Source of the DNA: Pollutimonas thiosulfatoxidans
GTDB lineage: Bacteria > Pseudomonadota > Gammaproteobacteria > Burkholderiales > Burkholderiaceae_B
Length of the DNA: 64,000 nucleotides
NCBI RefSeq assembly: GCF_004022565.1
Contig: NZ_CP022987.1
Coordinates: forward strand, 3,224,001-3,288,000
Direction of reading: 5' to 3'
In this document: piece by piece, positions 17,927 to 28,032 of the stretch
Numbering within the stretch: position 1 is the first letter of the stretch
Layout of the letters: every line of letters starts with the position of its first letter
The notes under the pieces: generated by a model
What the model was told of the DNA's origin: nothing
Databases searched by the model: none
The model's input: only the letters and a program-made list of their open reading frames with translations
Program-made: the position numbers and the translations under genes

Positions 17927-20061
17927 AGAAGAGGGCCCCGTCGCCCTTGTATCAACTCGCCGAGGCAGCAGGACTGCAGGCCGTCTGGGAGGACGCCTTC
18001 GGCGATACCCAGCAGGTAGATGAGTCGGTACTGCGCGATATGCTTGGCCGCCTGCATCTACCCAGTGGCAGCGACGCCCAGATCCGCGAAAGCCTGGCTG
18101 CCTTGCGATCAGAGTCGGTGTCGGCCGATGCGGCGCTGGTGATCGGGGAGGTCGGGCGCGCGCTAGTGTTCCCCTACACCGGCCCACTGTCTTATGAAGT
18201 CAATCTTGATGGAGGGGGGCAGGTTCGCGGGGTGGCGAGCGTTGAAGGTCCGGGGCTCGCAGTCATCGCTCCCCTGGCCCGTCCCGGCTACCACAGGCTG
18301 TCGATAGGAGCGCGTGAGCTGACGCTGGCGGTTGCTCCGCAAAGGTGTCCGTCCGTCGCCGACTGTAACGGCACGGGCGGTGGGCGCGCGTGGGGAGTCG
18401 CCGTCCAGGCGTATGGTTTGAGGCGGAACGAAACGAACCCTCAATGGCAAGCCCTGCATGGCGCCGGCGACTATACCCTAGTCGGCCAGGCCGCTGCTGC
18501 GGCCGCCCGTCATGGCGCAAGCGCCTTGGCGATCAGTCCCGTGCATGCCATGTTCAGTGCAGCGCCCGAGCGATACAGCCCGTATTCCCCGTCCAGCCGC
18601 TTGTTCCTGAATGCGGCTTACATCGATCCCGCAGCCGTACTTGGCGGCGACGCCATGCTGGCGGCCCTGCGCGACGAAGGCGGTGGCGACGCCGGCCCCG
18701 CGCCCGTGTCCGATTACATCGACTGGCCCGATGTGGTGCAGCGTCGCTTGCAGGTTCTGCGTCGTATGTACGTCCAGTTCTGCCATAGCGGTCCCGAGGC
18801 ACTGCTGACAGCGTACCGCGCCTACCGTAGCCGGAGTGGCGAAGCGCTGGAAAGTCACGCACGCTACGAGGCTTTGCATGCCATGTATAGCCGGCAACTG
18901 GGCCCGGAAAATGGTTGGGGTGACTGGCCCGCCGCACTGCAAGATCCACGCGGCGCGGCAGCAGAGGACTATGCGGCGGCCCACGGGGAAGAGGTGGGTT
19001 TCCACGCCTTTTTGCAATGGCTGGCCGATGAGGGTCTGGCCGAGGCGCAACAGGCGGCGCGCCATGCCGGCATGGGCGTGGGCCTGATCGCCGACCTGGC
19101 TATTGGAACCGATCCGCGCGGCAGCCATGCCTGGAGCCGCAAGAAGGAGATCCTGGTCGGCGTATCGGTCGGGGCACCGCCCGACCTGTATCAGGCACAG
19201 GGTCAAAACTGGGGTCTGACCGCTTTTTCGCCCCGGGCCCTGCAGAGCAGTGGCTACGCCGCGTTTATCGAAACCCTGCGCGCCGCCCTGGCGCATGCGG
19301 GCGGCATACGCATCGATCATATTCTGGGGCTGGCTCGCATGTGGGTCATTGCAGACGGCGCCCAGGCGCGACAAGGCGTCTACTTGCGCTATCCGCTGGA
19401 CGACATGTTGCGTCTGGTTGCCCTGGAGGCATGGCGTCACAAGGCGATTGTCATCGGCGAGAACCTGGGCACCGTGCCTCCAGGTTTCAATGAAAAACTC
19501 GAAGAGAAGGGCATCATGGGTATGAGCGTGTTGTGGTTTGAGCAGAAGCGCAATGAGGACACTGATGGAGAGCTGGCGTACACCTTGCCGGCAGATTGGC
19601 CGGCTTCGGCGATGGCAACGACCACGACGCATGATTTGCCCACGGTCGAAGGCTGGTGGGGCGGCCGCGATCTGGCATGGCGGGAGCGGCTGGGCGAGGC
19701 CGGCGAGACGCCAGGCGCGCAGCAGCAGCGAGTACAACGCGAGCAAGAGAAGACCGCCTTATGGCGGGCCCTGCAGGCAGCGGGCTGCACGACAAGCAAG
19801 CTGGCCGCTGTGCCTGAGGCGGCACCGCGTGATGAGATCCTGTCTTTTGTCTCGAGCGCGCCCAGTGCCCTGTGTGTGGTGCCAGTGGAAGACCTACTGG
19901 GCTTGTCCGAGCAACCCAACTTGCCAGGCCCACCGCCGGCGCAGGGCCCCGGTCATCCGAATTGGGTGCAACGTTTGCCGGTGCCGGTTGATCAACTTTT
20001 CGATGAGCCGTCGGTGCAGCGCAGCGTAGCCGCCGTCATCAATAACCGGAACCCGGCATGA
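17923..20061 (+). CDS. malQ: 4-alpha-glucanotransferase MalQ (amylomaltase)
   Basis: MalQ moves maltodextrin segments between linear glucans (GH77), recycling short oligosaccharides. The 712-residue protein has the GH77 signatures: nucleophile D465 in IRIDHILGLARMWVI, acid E513 in VIGENLGTVPPGF and D571 in TTTHDLPTVEGWW. The N-terminal 170 residues form the extra domain seen in long proteobacterial MalQ. The ATG at 17923 overlaps the treZ stop by four bases, and the stop overlaps treY by four bases, so the chain treZ-malQ-treY is translationally coupled. MalQ would convert glucans too short for TreY into longer ones plus glucose. Confidence 0.95.
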   Translation: MKKRAPSPLYQLAEAAGLQAVWEDAFGDTQQVDESVLRDMLGRLHLPSGSDAQIRESLAALRSESVSADAALVIGEVGRALVFPYTGPLSYEVNLDGGGQVRGVASVEGPGLAVIAPLARPGYHRLSIGARELTLAVAPQRCPSVADCNGTGGGRAWGVAVQAYGLRRNETNPQWQALHGAGDYTLVGQAAAAAARHGASALAISPVHAMFSAAPERYSPYSPSSRLFLNAAYIDPAAVLGGDAMLAALRDEGGGDAGPAPVSDYIDWPDVVQRRLQVLRRMYVQFCHSGPEALLTAYRAYRSRSGEALESHARYEALHAMYSRQLGPENGWGDWPAALQDPRGAAAEDYAAAHGEEVGFHAFLQWLADEGLAEAQQAARHAGMGVGLIADLAIGTDPRGSHAWSRKKEILVGVSVGAPPDLYQAQGQNWGLTAFSPRALQSSGYAAFIETLRAALAHAGGIRIDHILGLARMWVIADGAQARQGVYLRYPLDDMLRLVALEAWRHKAIVIGENLGTVPPGFNEKLEEKGIMGMSVLWFEQKRNEDTDGELAYTLPADWPASAMATTTTHDLPTVEGWWGGRDLAWRERLGEAGETPGAQQQRVQREQEKTALWRALQAAGCTTSKLAAVPEAAPRDEILSFVSSAPSALCVVPVEDLLGLSEQPNLPGPPPAQGPGHPNWVQRLPVPVDQLFDEPSVQRSVAAVINNRNPA

Positions 20062-22729
20062 GCACGCCCTTGTCCACCGTCAGGCTGCAGTTGCATGGCC
20101 AGTTCACGCTGGCCGATGCGGCGGCTCGCGTACCGTACTTCTCCAGACTGGGTATCAGTCATCTCTACCTGTCCCCGATTACGCGGGCCCGTGCCGGCTC
20201 GACCCATGGTTACGACGTGGTGGACCATACCATGGTCAGCGACGAACTGGGCGGGATGGCGGCGCTACGCGCCCTGGTGGACGTCGTGCGCTCACATGGC
20301 ATGGGCTTGTTGCTGGACATCGTCCCCAATCACATGGCCACGCACAGTAGCAACGCCTGGTGGTGGGACGTACTGCGCCACGGCCGACTTAGCCGGTATG
20401 CCGATTGGTTCGATGTCGATTGGCACACGCCCCAGCCCGGCCTGCGAGGCAAGGTGTTGGCGCCCTTCCTGGCAAAGCCCTATGGCGAGAGCCTGGCCGA
20501 TGGCAGTATTGCAGTGGTACTTGAGCAGACGGAAGGCGTGCCGCAAATAGAGGCCAGCGGTGCCCGCTATCCCATCGCCCCAGATTCCATGCGGGTGGCC
20601 GGGCTGGACGCCCAGATGGCGGCCCGTTATTACGACGGCAGCACCGAAGATGGACGTCAACGCTTGCACGAGCTGCTCGAGAAGCAACACTATCGATTGG
20701 CGTGGTGGCGCTGCGCCGCCGACATGATCAACTGGCGGCGTTTCTTCGAGGTGAGCGAACTCATAGGCGTACGGGTCGAGCTTCCGGAGGTGTTCGACGC
20801 CGTCCATGCGCTTCCCTTGCAACTGTATGCGGAAGGCCTGATCGACGGCTTGCGTATTGACCACGTCGATGGTTTGGCACAGCCCGTGGCCTACTGCGCC
20901 AAACTTCGTGCTGCGCTTGACGAGCGCCGCGCGCAGCGGCCCGCAGCGCTGCGCAGCGATGCGCCCTGGCTCATCATCGAGAAGATCCTTGCGCCGGGCG
21001 AAACCCTGGACGCCTCGTGGCAGGTTGATGGCACCAGCGGCTACGACTTCATGGATCAGGCTGGTGCTGTACTGCATCAGCCGGACGCCTGCATGGCACT
21101 GACCGACTTGTGGGCGCGGACCGCCCAGGACAACCGCGATGCTGCAGCTCACGTTCGCGCAGCCAAGAAACTCTTGCTGGAGCGGCATTTTGCGGCCGAG
21201 CGCAAGGCGTTATTACGCGTGCTGTGGGGCCTGGCGCAAGGTAGTGTGCAGGGCCGCGACTGGAGTCGCGAGCTGATAGGGCGTGTGCTGGACCGATTCC
21301 TGGAGGTTTTTCCCGTTTATCGCACTTATGTCGGGCCGCAGGGACGCAACCCGCAGGATGCCGACCTTTTTGCCCGGGTGATGAGCGAGGCGCTTGCCGT
21401 CCTGGACCGCGGTGATGCACAAGAGGGAGCCGCCCTGCTTACCTGGCTGGAAGCAGGCTTGGCCGGGATTGGCCAAACCGAAGCGGCACAGACTGCGGGG
21501 TCGACCCTGGAAAAACAAGGCCTGGCGATACGCCGGTTGCAGCAACTGACACCGCCCCTGGCTGCCAAATCGCTGGAGGACACGACGTTTTACCGTTATG
21601 GCCGCCTGCTGTCGCGTAACGAAGTCGGGTCCGATCCCGCGGTTTTTGCGATCCGGCCCGACCGCTACCACGAGCGCAATGCCTGGCGTGCCGCGCACGC
21701 GCCGCGCGCCCTGCTTGCCACGGCCACGCATGACCACAAGCGGGGTGAGGATGCGCGAGCGCGTCTGGCGGTACTTACCGAGGCCCCGGACTTGTGGGCG
21801 CAAGCGGTTGCACGATGGATGCAGTGGCCCGGCACACCCGCCGCGGCTTGCGCCCTGCATGCGGGCGAGCGCTATATGTTGTGGCAGGCCATCGTGGGTG
21901 CGTGGCCCATGGAATTGCGGGCCGATGATGAGCCGGCTGTGGGCGACTTCATCGCGCGCTTGTCGGCATGGCAGACCAAGGCCTTGCGCGAAGGCAAGCA
22001 AAGCTCCGGCTGGTTCTGCCCCGATGAAGCCCACGAAGCCGATGCGCAGGCGTTTTTGGACAGCATGGCGGTGGGCGGCCCACATCATGCCTTATTGAAG
22101 GACATTGGCGATTTTGTTGCCCGTATTGCCCCCGCTGGCGCCCTGAACGGTTTGGTGCAGACCGTGCTGCGCACGACGGCGCCCGGTATACCCGATCTAT
22201 ATCAGGGTACGGAATTCTGGGATTTCAGTCTGGTGGATCCGGACAATCGTCGCCCCGTGGATTATCCGGGTCGGCAAGATGCCCTGGATGCCCTGGATAG
22301 CGGGGTCGACATCGTTGAGTTGCTGGCGCAATGGCGGGATGGCCGCATCAAGCAGGCAGTGGTGGCGGCTTGCCTGCGATTGCGCCGGCGCTTGCCGCTA
22401 GCCTTCTCGATAGGCGCCTATGAGGCCTTGCCGGTAAGTGGAAAGCGACACGAGCAGGTGCTGGCGTATGCGCGCAGCGCCGGCGACCAGCATTGCGTGG
22501 TGGTGCTGCCCCTGCATGGCCACCGCGGCCTGGCAGCCGCCGGCGACGCCGGGAGCTTGCAGTTCCCGGAACGCTATTGGGAGGACACTAGTGTAAGTCT
22601 GCCCCCCCGCTATGCCGGCATGGAAATGAAAAATGCGCTGGATGGATCCATCCAGCGCCCGGGCACGGGGGGCATGTTGCGCCTGGACGACCTGTTTGCC
22701 GACCTTCCGCTGGCGGTTCTGGCTAGCGC

Positions 22730-22733
<4 letters not shown>
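20058..22733 (+). CDS. treY: Malto-oligosyltrehalose synthase TreY
   Basis: TreY turns the reducing-end alpha-1,4 bond of a linear maltodextrin into an alpha,alpha-1,1 bond. TreZ then releases trehalose. The 891-residue protein opens with TVRLQLHGQFTLADA and YLSPITRARAGSTHGYD, typical of TreY. It has nucleophile D268 in LRIDHVDGL, acid E308 in LIIEKIL and the Asp of TATHDHKRGED. It is the last gene of the operon. Its stop codon shares the palindrome TTAA (22730-22733) with the stop of the convergent gdhA, leaving no room for a normal terminator between them. Confidence 0.96.
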
Positions 22734-24019
<1,286 letters not shown>

Positions 24020-24277
24020 GGTTGCGCCTTGTTAATTAAAGAGAAAATGGGAATATAGCGGAGGCCTGGCAGCCTTTGTTGCCGGTATTTTAGTGCTTGT
24101 GCGCCATTACGTCCCTTAAAGCGGTCGCGGCCAGAATTTTAGGGCCGGATACCCGGCCCGCATGAGCTTATGTCTTTGCCGATTAATGGCCCCGGGTGAT
24201 AAGCACTTGACGATTAAGTCGTTCCCCTTGCTGCGCGGCGGGTGCAGACTGGCTCCTTTGGATCAGGATGGCCGGAT
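24020..24277. other. Intergenic region between gdhA and cysH
   Basis: This 258-base divergent spacer should hold the gdhA and cys promoters. I see a 7-base-stem hairpin, GGGCCGG/CCGGCCC at 24142-24159, without a T run in either direction. A TTGACG hexamer near 24208 could be a -35 element, but I could not find a convincing -10 at normal spacing. CysB control of the cys genes would be expected; no site is clear by eye. Confidence 0.3.
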
Positions 24278-24970
24278 GTGACGACACAGACTTCAAAATG
24301 GACCGCGCTGCAGGCATCGCTTGCCGACTTGTCGCGCAAGCACCCGGACGCGGTGTTTGCTTCGTCCATGGGGCTGGAAGATATGGTGCTCGCCCACGCC
24401 ATCTTCCAGCAGCGCTTGCCCATACACGTATTTACGCTGGATACCGGGCGCCTGCATGCGCAGACGCTGGACTTGATTGAACGGGTTGAGGATCGCTATG
24501 GCCTGCGTATCGAGCGCGTGCATCCCGATGCCTCGGCGGTCCAGGCCCATGTGGATCAGCACGGCGCCTACGCCTTTTACGACAGCCTTGAACTGCGCAA
24601 GGCCTGTTGCTCGCTACGCAAGGTGCAGCCCTTGCGGCGTGCCCTGCAGGGGCGTTCGGCGTGGCTGACCGGGCAGCGGCGCGACCAGGCCTTGACCCGC
24701 GAGGCCCTGCCCGAGGCCGAGTACGACACCCACTTTGGCCTGATGAAATACAACCCGCTGGCCTCCTGGTCCCTTGAAGACATTGGGGCGCTTATCCAGG
24801 CCGAGGACATCCCCTACAACCCCTTGCACGATCAAGGCTATCCCTCCATTGGCTGCGAGCCCTGCACCCGCGCAATCCGACCCGGCGAAGACCTGCGGGC
24901 CGGCCGCTGGTGGTGGGAACAAAAGCTAAGTAAAGAATGCGGCCTGCATGCGGGCAATCTGAAACACTGA
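24278..24970 (+). CDS. cysH: Adenylyl-sulfate (APS) reductase, CysH family
   Basis: The enzyme reduces activated sulfate to sulfite using thioredoxin or glutathione. The 230-residue protein carries the two cysteine pairs C110/C111 (KACCSLRK) and C193/C196 (GCEPCTR) that bind a [4Fe-4S] cluster in APS-type reductases; PAPS-type CysH lacks them. The catalytic cysteine C221 is in the C-terminal ECGLHAG. I chose the GTG at 24278 because AGGA lies nine bases upstream. An in-frame GTG at 24242 has no such site. It is followed 11 bases later by cysD, so APS made by CysDN can be reduced directly, consistent with the absence of cysC here. Confidence 0.92.
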   Translation: MTTQTSKWTALQASLADLSRKHPDAVFASSMGLEDMVLAHAIFQQRLPIHVFTLDTGRLHAQTLDLIERVEDRYGLRIERVHPDASAVQAHVDQHGAYAFYDSLELRKACCSLRKVQPLRRALQGRSAWLTGQRRDQALTREALPEAEYDTHFGLMKYNPLASWSLEDIGALIQAEDIPYNPLHDQGYPSIGCEPCTRAIRPGEDLRAGRWWWEQKLSKECGLHAGNLKH

Positions 24971-24981
24971 AAGGAAAGCTC

Positions 24982-25890
24982 ATGGGAGAAATCACGACGC
25001 GTACCCACCTGGACTGGCTGGAGTCGGAAGCCATCTATATCTTGCGCGAGGTCGCCGCCGAATGCGAGAAGCCGGTATTGCTGTTTTCGGGCGGCAAGGA
25101 TTCCGTGGTGTTGTTGCGGCTGGCCGAGAAGGCTTTTCGACCGGGGCGTTTCCCGTTCCCACTGATGCATATCGACACCGGCCACAACTTTGACGAAGTC
25201 ATTGCCTTCCGCGACCAGCGAGTGGCCGAATTGGGCGAAGACCTGATTGTGCGCCAGGTACAGGATTCGATCGCCCGCGGCAGCGTGGTCCTGCGTCGCG
25301 CCAACGATTCCCGCAATGCGGCGCAGGCCACCACCTTGCTCGAAGCCATAGAGGAATTCGGCTTTGACGCCTGCATAGGCGGAGCACGCCGCGACGAGGA
25401 GAAGGCCAGGGCCAAAGAGCGCATATTTTCCTTCCGTAACGAACATGGCCAATGGGATCCCAAAGCCCAGCGTCCCGAGCTATGGAGCCTGTTCAACACC
25501 AAGGTGCATCCGGGCGAGAACATGCGCGTCTTCCCGATATCCAACTGGACCGAACTGGATGTCTGGCAATACATCGCCCGCGAAAAGCTCAGCTTGCCGT
25601 CTCTGTATTACGCCCACGAGCGCCTGGTGGTGCGCCGCAATGGCCTCTTGATGCCGGTCACACCGCTGACACCACCGCGAGCGACCGAAATTCCTGAAAC
25701 GCAGATGGTGCGCTTTCGCACCGTGGGGGATGTGTCGTGTACCTGCCCGGTGGCCTCTGTCGCGGCAACGCCCGAAGCCATCATTGCGGAAACCGCCATT
25801 TCCACCATCACGGAACGCGGCGCGACCCGCATGGACGACCAAAGTTCAGAGGCCTCGATGGAGCGCCGAAAAAAACAGGGGTACTTTTAA
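24982..25890 (+). CDS. cysD: Sulfate adenylyltransferase subunit 2 CysD
   Basis: CysD is the catalytic, PP-loop ATPase subunit that adenylates sulfate to APS together with the GTPase CysN. The 302-residue protein has the PP-loop LLFSGGKDSVVLL near residue 40, then HIDTGHNF and the GARRDEEKARAKER segment typical of CysD. The ATG at 24982 follows AAGGAA; an earlier in-frame start at 24937 lies inside cysH and is unlikely. Its stop codon shares one base with the cysN start (TAATG), so the two subunits are translationally coupled. Confidence 0.96.
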   Translation: MGEITTRTHLDWLESEAIYILREVAAECEKPVLLFSGGKDSVVLLRLAEKAFRPGRFPFPLMHIDTGHNFDEVIAFRDQRVAELGEDLIVRQVQDSIARGSVVLRRANDSRNAAQATTLLEAIEEFGFDACIGGARRDEEKARAKERIFSFRNEHGQWDPKAQRPELWSLFNTKVHPGENMRVFPISNWTELDVWQYIAREKLSLPSLYYAHERLVVRRNGLLMPVTPLTPPRATEIPETQMVRFRTVGDVSCTCPVASVAATPEAIIAETAISTITERGATRMDDQSSEASMERRKKQGYF

Positions 25891-27185
25891 TGAACGCCAT
25901 CAATGATTCCTGGCTGTCGGGTAACGAGCTCGGCGTATTGCGACTGATTACGGCGGGTTCCGTGGATGACGGAAAGTCCACCCTGATAGGCCGCTTGCTG
26001 TACGACAGCAAAGGCGTTTTCGCCGATCAGTTGGCCGCCGTTGCACGCTCCAAATACGGACGCGCGCCTGCTAATGAGATAGACCTGGCCTTGCTTACCG
26101 ACGGGCTGGAAGCCGAGCGCGAACAAGGCATCACGATAGACGTTGCTTATCGATACTTTGCCACCCCCTTGCGCAAGTTCATCGTGGCCGACGCGCCAGG
26201 GCACGAGCAATATACGCGCAATATGGTGACCGGCGCCTCGACGGCGCATGTAGCCATTATTCTGGTGGACGCCAGCCGACTGGACGAGGGCGGTCTGCTA
26301 ACGCAGACCAAGCGCCACAGCGCGCTGGCGCAGATGCTGGGCATCAAGCATATTGTGGTCGCTGTAAACAAGATGGACTCCATCGCCTGGGACGAGGCTG
26401 TATTCACGCGGATACGTGATGCCTATCTGCAGCTTGCTGCACAACTGGGTATTGCGCATTTCCATATCTTGCCGATCTCAGCCCTCTACGGTGACAACGT
26501 GGTGCTGCCTTCACAGCATAGTCCCTGGTATGCGGGGCCGCCGCTGTTGAGCTTGCTCGAGACCCTGCCCGCAACGGTGCCGACAGCGGGCGAATCGGCG
26601 CGATTCTTTGTGCAGTGGGTCATACGCCATGGCGGCAGCGGACCGGACGCCTTGCGCGGCTATGCGGGTCAACTGGCGGGTGGGGGCTTGCGAGTGGGCG
26701 ACGGCATCAAGGTATTGCCCTCCGGCCTGACCGCGATCGTGACACGCATCCTGCGTTTCGATACCGACGTAGTCAGCGCCCGCGAAGGCGAAGACGTCAC
26801 CCTGGTGCTGGACCGGGATATCGACGTTTCGCGTGGGGATTTGCTGGTGCCGGCTGACGTCGATTTGCCTTTGACGCGGGAATTCGATGCCGAGCTGTGC
26901 TGGCTGGACCAGCACGCCTACAATCCGGCCCGCCCTTATTTGCTCAAGCAAGGTACCCGAAACACCCACGCCCGGATCAGCCAGTTGCACAAGCGGCGCG
27001 ACCCGCGCGAACTCCAATGGACGGCCGGGGGCGACGGTCTGCAGATGAACGACATTGGGCTGGTCACGCTGGCTACGCGCGACCCCATGGCCGTGGAGCG
27101 GTACGTCGACCAGCCACTTACGGGCGCCTTCATCTTGATCGATACCACCAGCCACCAGACGGTGGCGGCCGGCATGGTGCGCTGA
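25890..27185 (+). CDS. cysN: Sulfate adenylyltransferase subunit 1 CysN
   Basis: CysN is an EF-Tu-like GTPase whose GTP hydrolysis drives sulfate adenylation by CysD. The 431-residue protein has G1 GSVDDGKST, G3 DAPGHEQYTRNM and G4 VNKMD motifs in the first 150 residues, followed by two beta-barrel domains. There is no fused CysC (APS kinase) domain, which would add about 200 residues; this agrees with the cluster-type APS reductase upstream. It ends ten bases before the convergent Crp/Fnr gene. A small TAGCG/CGCTA hairpin fills that gap but lacks a T run. Confidence 0.95.
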   Translation: MNAINDSWLSGNELGVLRLITAGSVDDGKSTLIGRLLYDSKGVFADQLAAVARSKYGRAPANEIDLALLTDGLEAEREQGITIDVAYRYFATPLRKFIVADAPGHEQYTRNMVTGASTAHVAIILVDASRLDEGGLLTQTKRHSALAQMLGIKHIVVAVNKMDSIAWDEAVFTRIRDAYLQLAAQLGIAHFHILPISALYGDNVVLPSQHSPWYAGPPLLSLLETLPATVPTAGESARFFVQWVIRHGGSGPDALRGYAGQLAGGGLRVGDGIKVLPSGLTAIVTRILRFDTDVVSAREGEDVTLVLDRDIDVSRGDLLVPADVDLPLTREFDAELCWLDQHAYNPARPYLLKQGTRNTHARISQLHKRRDPRELQWTAGGDGLQMNDIGLVTLATRDPMAVERYVDQPLTGAFILIDTTSHQTVAAGMVR

Positions 27186-27195
27186 TAGCGCGCCG

Positions 27196-27870
27196 CTACT
27201 TGCCGTATTGCTTCAAGCCGTCCAGGTCGAGCACCTGGACGGCCCCATACTCCACCTTCAGCAAATGCGCCGCCTCGAGCGTGCGCAAGGCTTGATTGGT
27301 GCGTTGCCGCGAAATGCGCGCGAGGTAGCCGATCTCTTCCTGGGTGATGTTAAGCCGCATGCCCTTGCCGGGATACAGCAACGGATTGAATAGTTCGGCC
27401 AGGCAGCGCGCAACCCGGGCGTCGGGCGCCAGCAACCTGTCGTGCTCCGCCTTGCCGATGAACTGACCCACGCGCTCGTTGAGCTGGTGCAACAAGTAAC
27501 GATTGAACGGAATGCTGTTGTCCAGCAGCCAATTGAAGGTAGCCACGGGAAGCCGCACGATGGTTGAGTCGCGCAGGGCAACCACGTCGTACTTGCGCGC
27601 TTCGCCTTTCAACAACGAGCCTTCGCCTATCCAGCCTCCCGCAGGGACGCCGGTAAGGGAAGCCATCTTGCCCTCGGGGTTGCCCACCGATACTTTGACC
27701 AGGCCGCTGGACACTCCTATCCAGGCATACGCCATCTCGCCCTTGCGCTCGACGATGGCGCCGGCGGAATAGTGAGCAATGAACACATCGCGCAGCACGC
27801 GGGTTTGCTGCTCGGCAGTCAGAAGGCCGAACCAGGCTGCGGACTCTTCGAGAATGGCTTGCAATGACAT
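27196..27870 (-). CDS. Crp/Fnr-family transcriptional regulator
   Basis: This 224-residue regulator has an N-terminal cyclic-nucleotide-binding-type beta-barrel (about 10-120), a dimerisation helix and a C-terminal winged helix-turn-helix (about 160-215). There is no N-terminal cysteine cluster, so it is not an FNR-type oxygen sensor. In the recognition helix the sequence is SRQRTNQALRTLE where CRP has SRETVGRILKMLE, so CRP's contact residues E181 and R185 are both Gln here. Altered DNA specificity is therefore likely. A perfect TGTCA-N6-TGACA palindrome lies 28 bases upstream of its start codon and may be its own operator. The effector is unknown. Confidence 0.9.
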   Translation of the reverse strand: MSLQAILEESAAWFGLLTAEQQTRVLRDVFIAHYSAGAIVERKGEMAYAWIGVSSGLVKVSVGNPEGKMASLTGVPAGGWIGEGSLLKGEARKYDVVALRDSTIVRLPVATFNWLLDNSIPFNRYLLHQLNERVGQFIGKAEHDRLLAPDARVARCLAELFNPLLYPGKGMRLNITQEEIGYLARISRQRTNQALRTLEAAHLLKVEYGAVQVLDLDGLKQYGK

Positions 27871-27897
27871 GAGGATTTACCCTAGATAAGGCATGAA

Positions 27898-27913
27898 TGT
27901 CATATTCGTGACA
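27898..27913. promoter_or_regulatory. TGTCA-N6-TGACA palindrome, candidate Crp/Fnr-type operator
   Basis: TGTCA (27898-27902) and TGACA (27909-27913) are perfect reverse complements separated by six bases, the spacing used by CRP half-sites. It lies between the divergent Crp/Fnr gene and the acyl-CoA ligase operon. The right arm forms part of a GTGACA that could be a -35 element, with TATACC (27933-27938) as a possible -10 for rightward transcription, at a long 19-base spacing. Confidence 0.45.
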
Positions 27914-27986
27914 GTTGGGACCCATGCCAGACTATACCTTTGCATCATGCTGAACAAGATTCTATCGGCAAGACACACATAAGGAT

Positions 27987-28008
27987 AAGCCCGACAAAGA
28001 TTGGGCTT
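27987..28008 (+). other. Leader hairpin upstream of the acyl-CoA ligase gene
   Basis: AAGCCCGA and TTGGGCTT can pair over eight positions (one G-T pair) around a six-base loop. The hairpin lies about 25 bases upstream of the start codon and ends about 14 bases before the Shine-Dalgarno AAGGAG. There is no T run. It may affect message stability or initiation; this is unproven. Confidence 0.3.
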
Positions 28009-28032
28009 CGACAATACTGCTGAAGGAGACAC

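Noticed and set aside
24142..24159. GGGCCGG/CCGGCCC hairpin as a terminator
   Set aside because: It lies upstream of both divergent genes and has no T run on either strand.
24242..24277. GTG at 24242 as the cysH start
   Set aside because: There is no ribosome site before it, while AGGA lies at the correct distance from the GTG at 24278.
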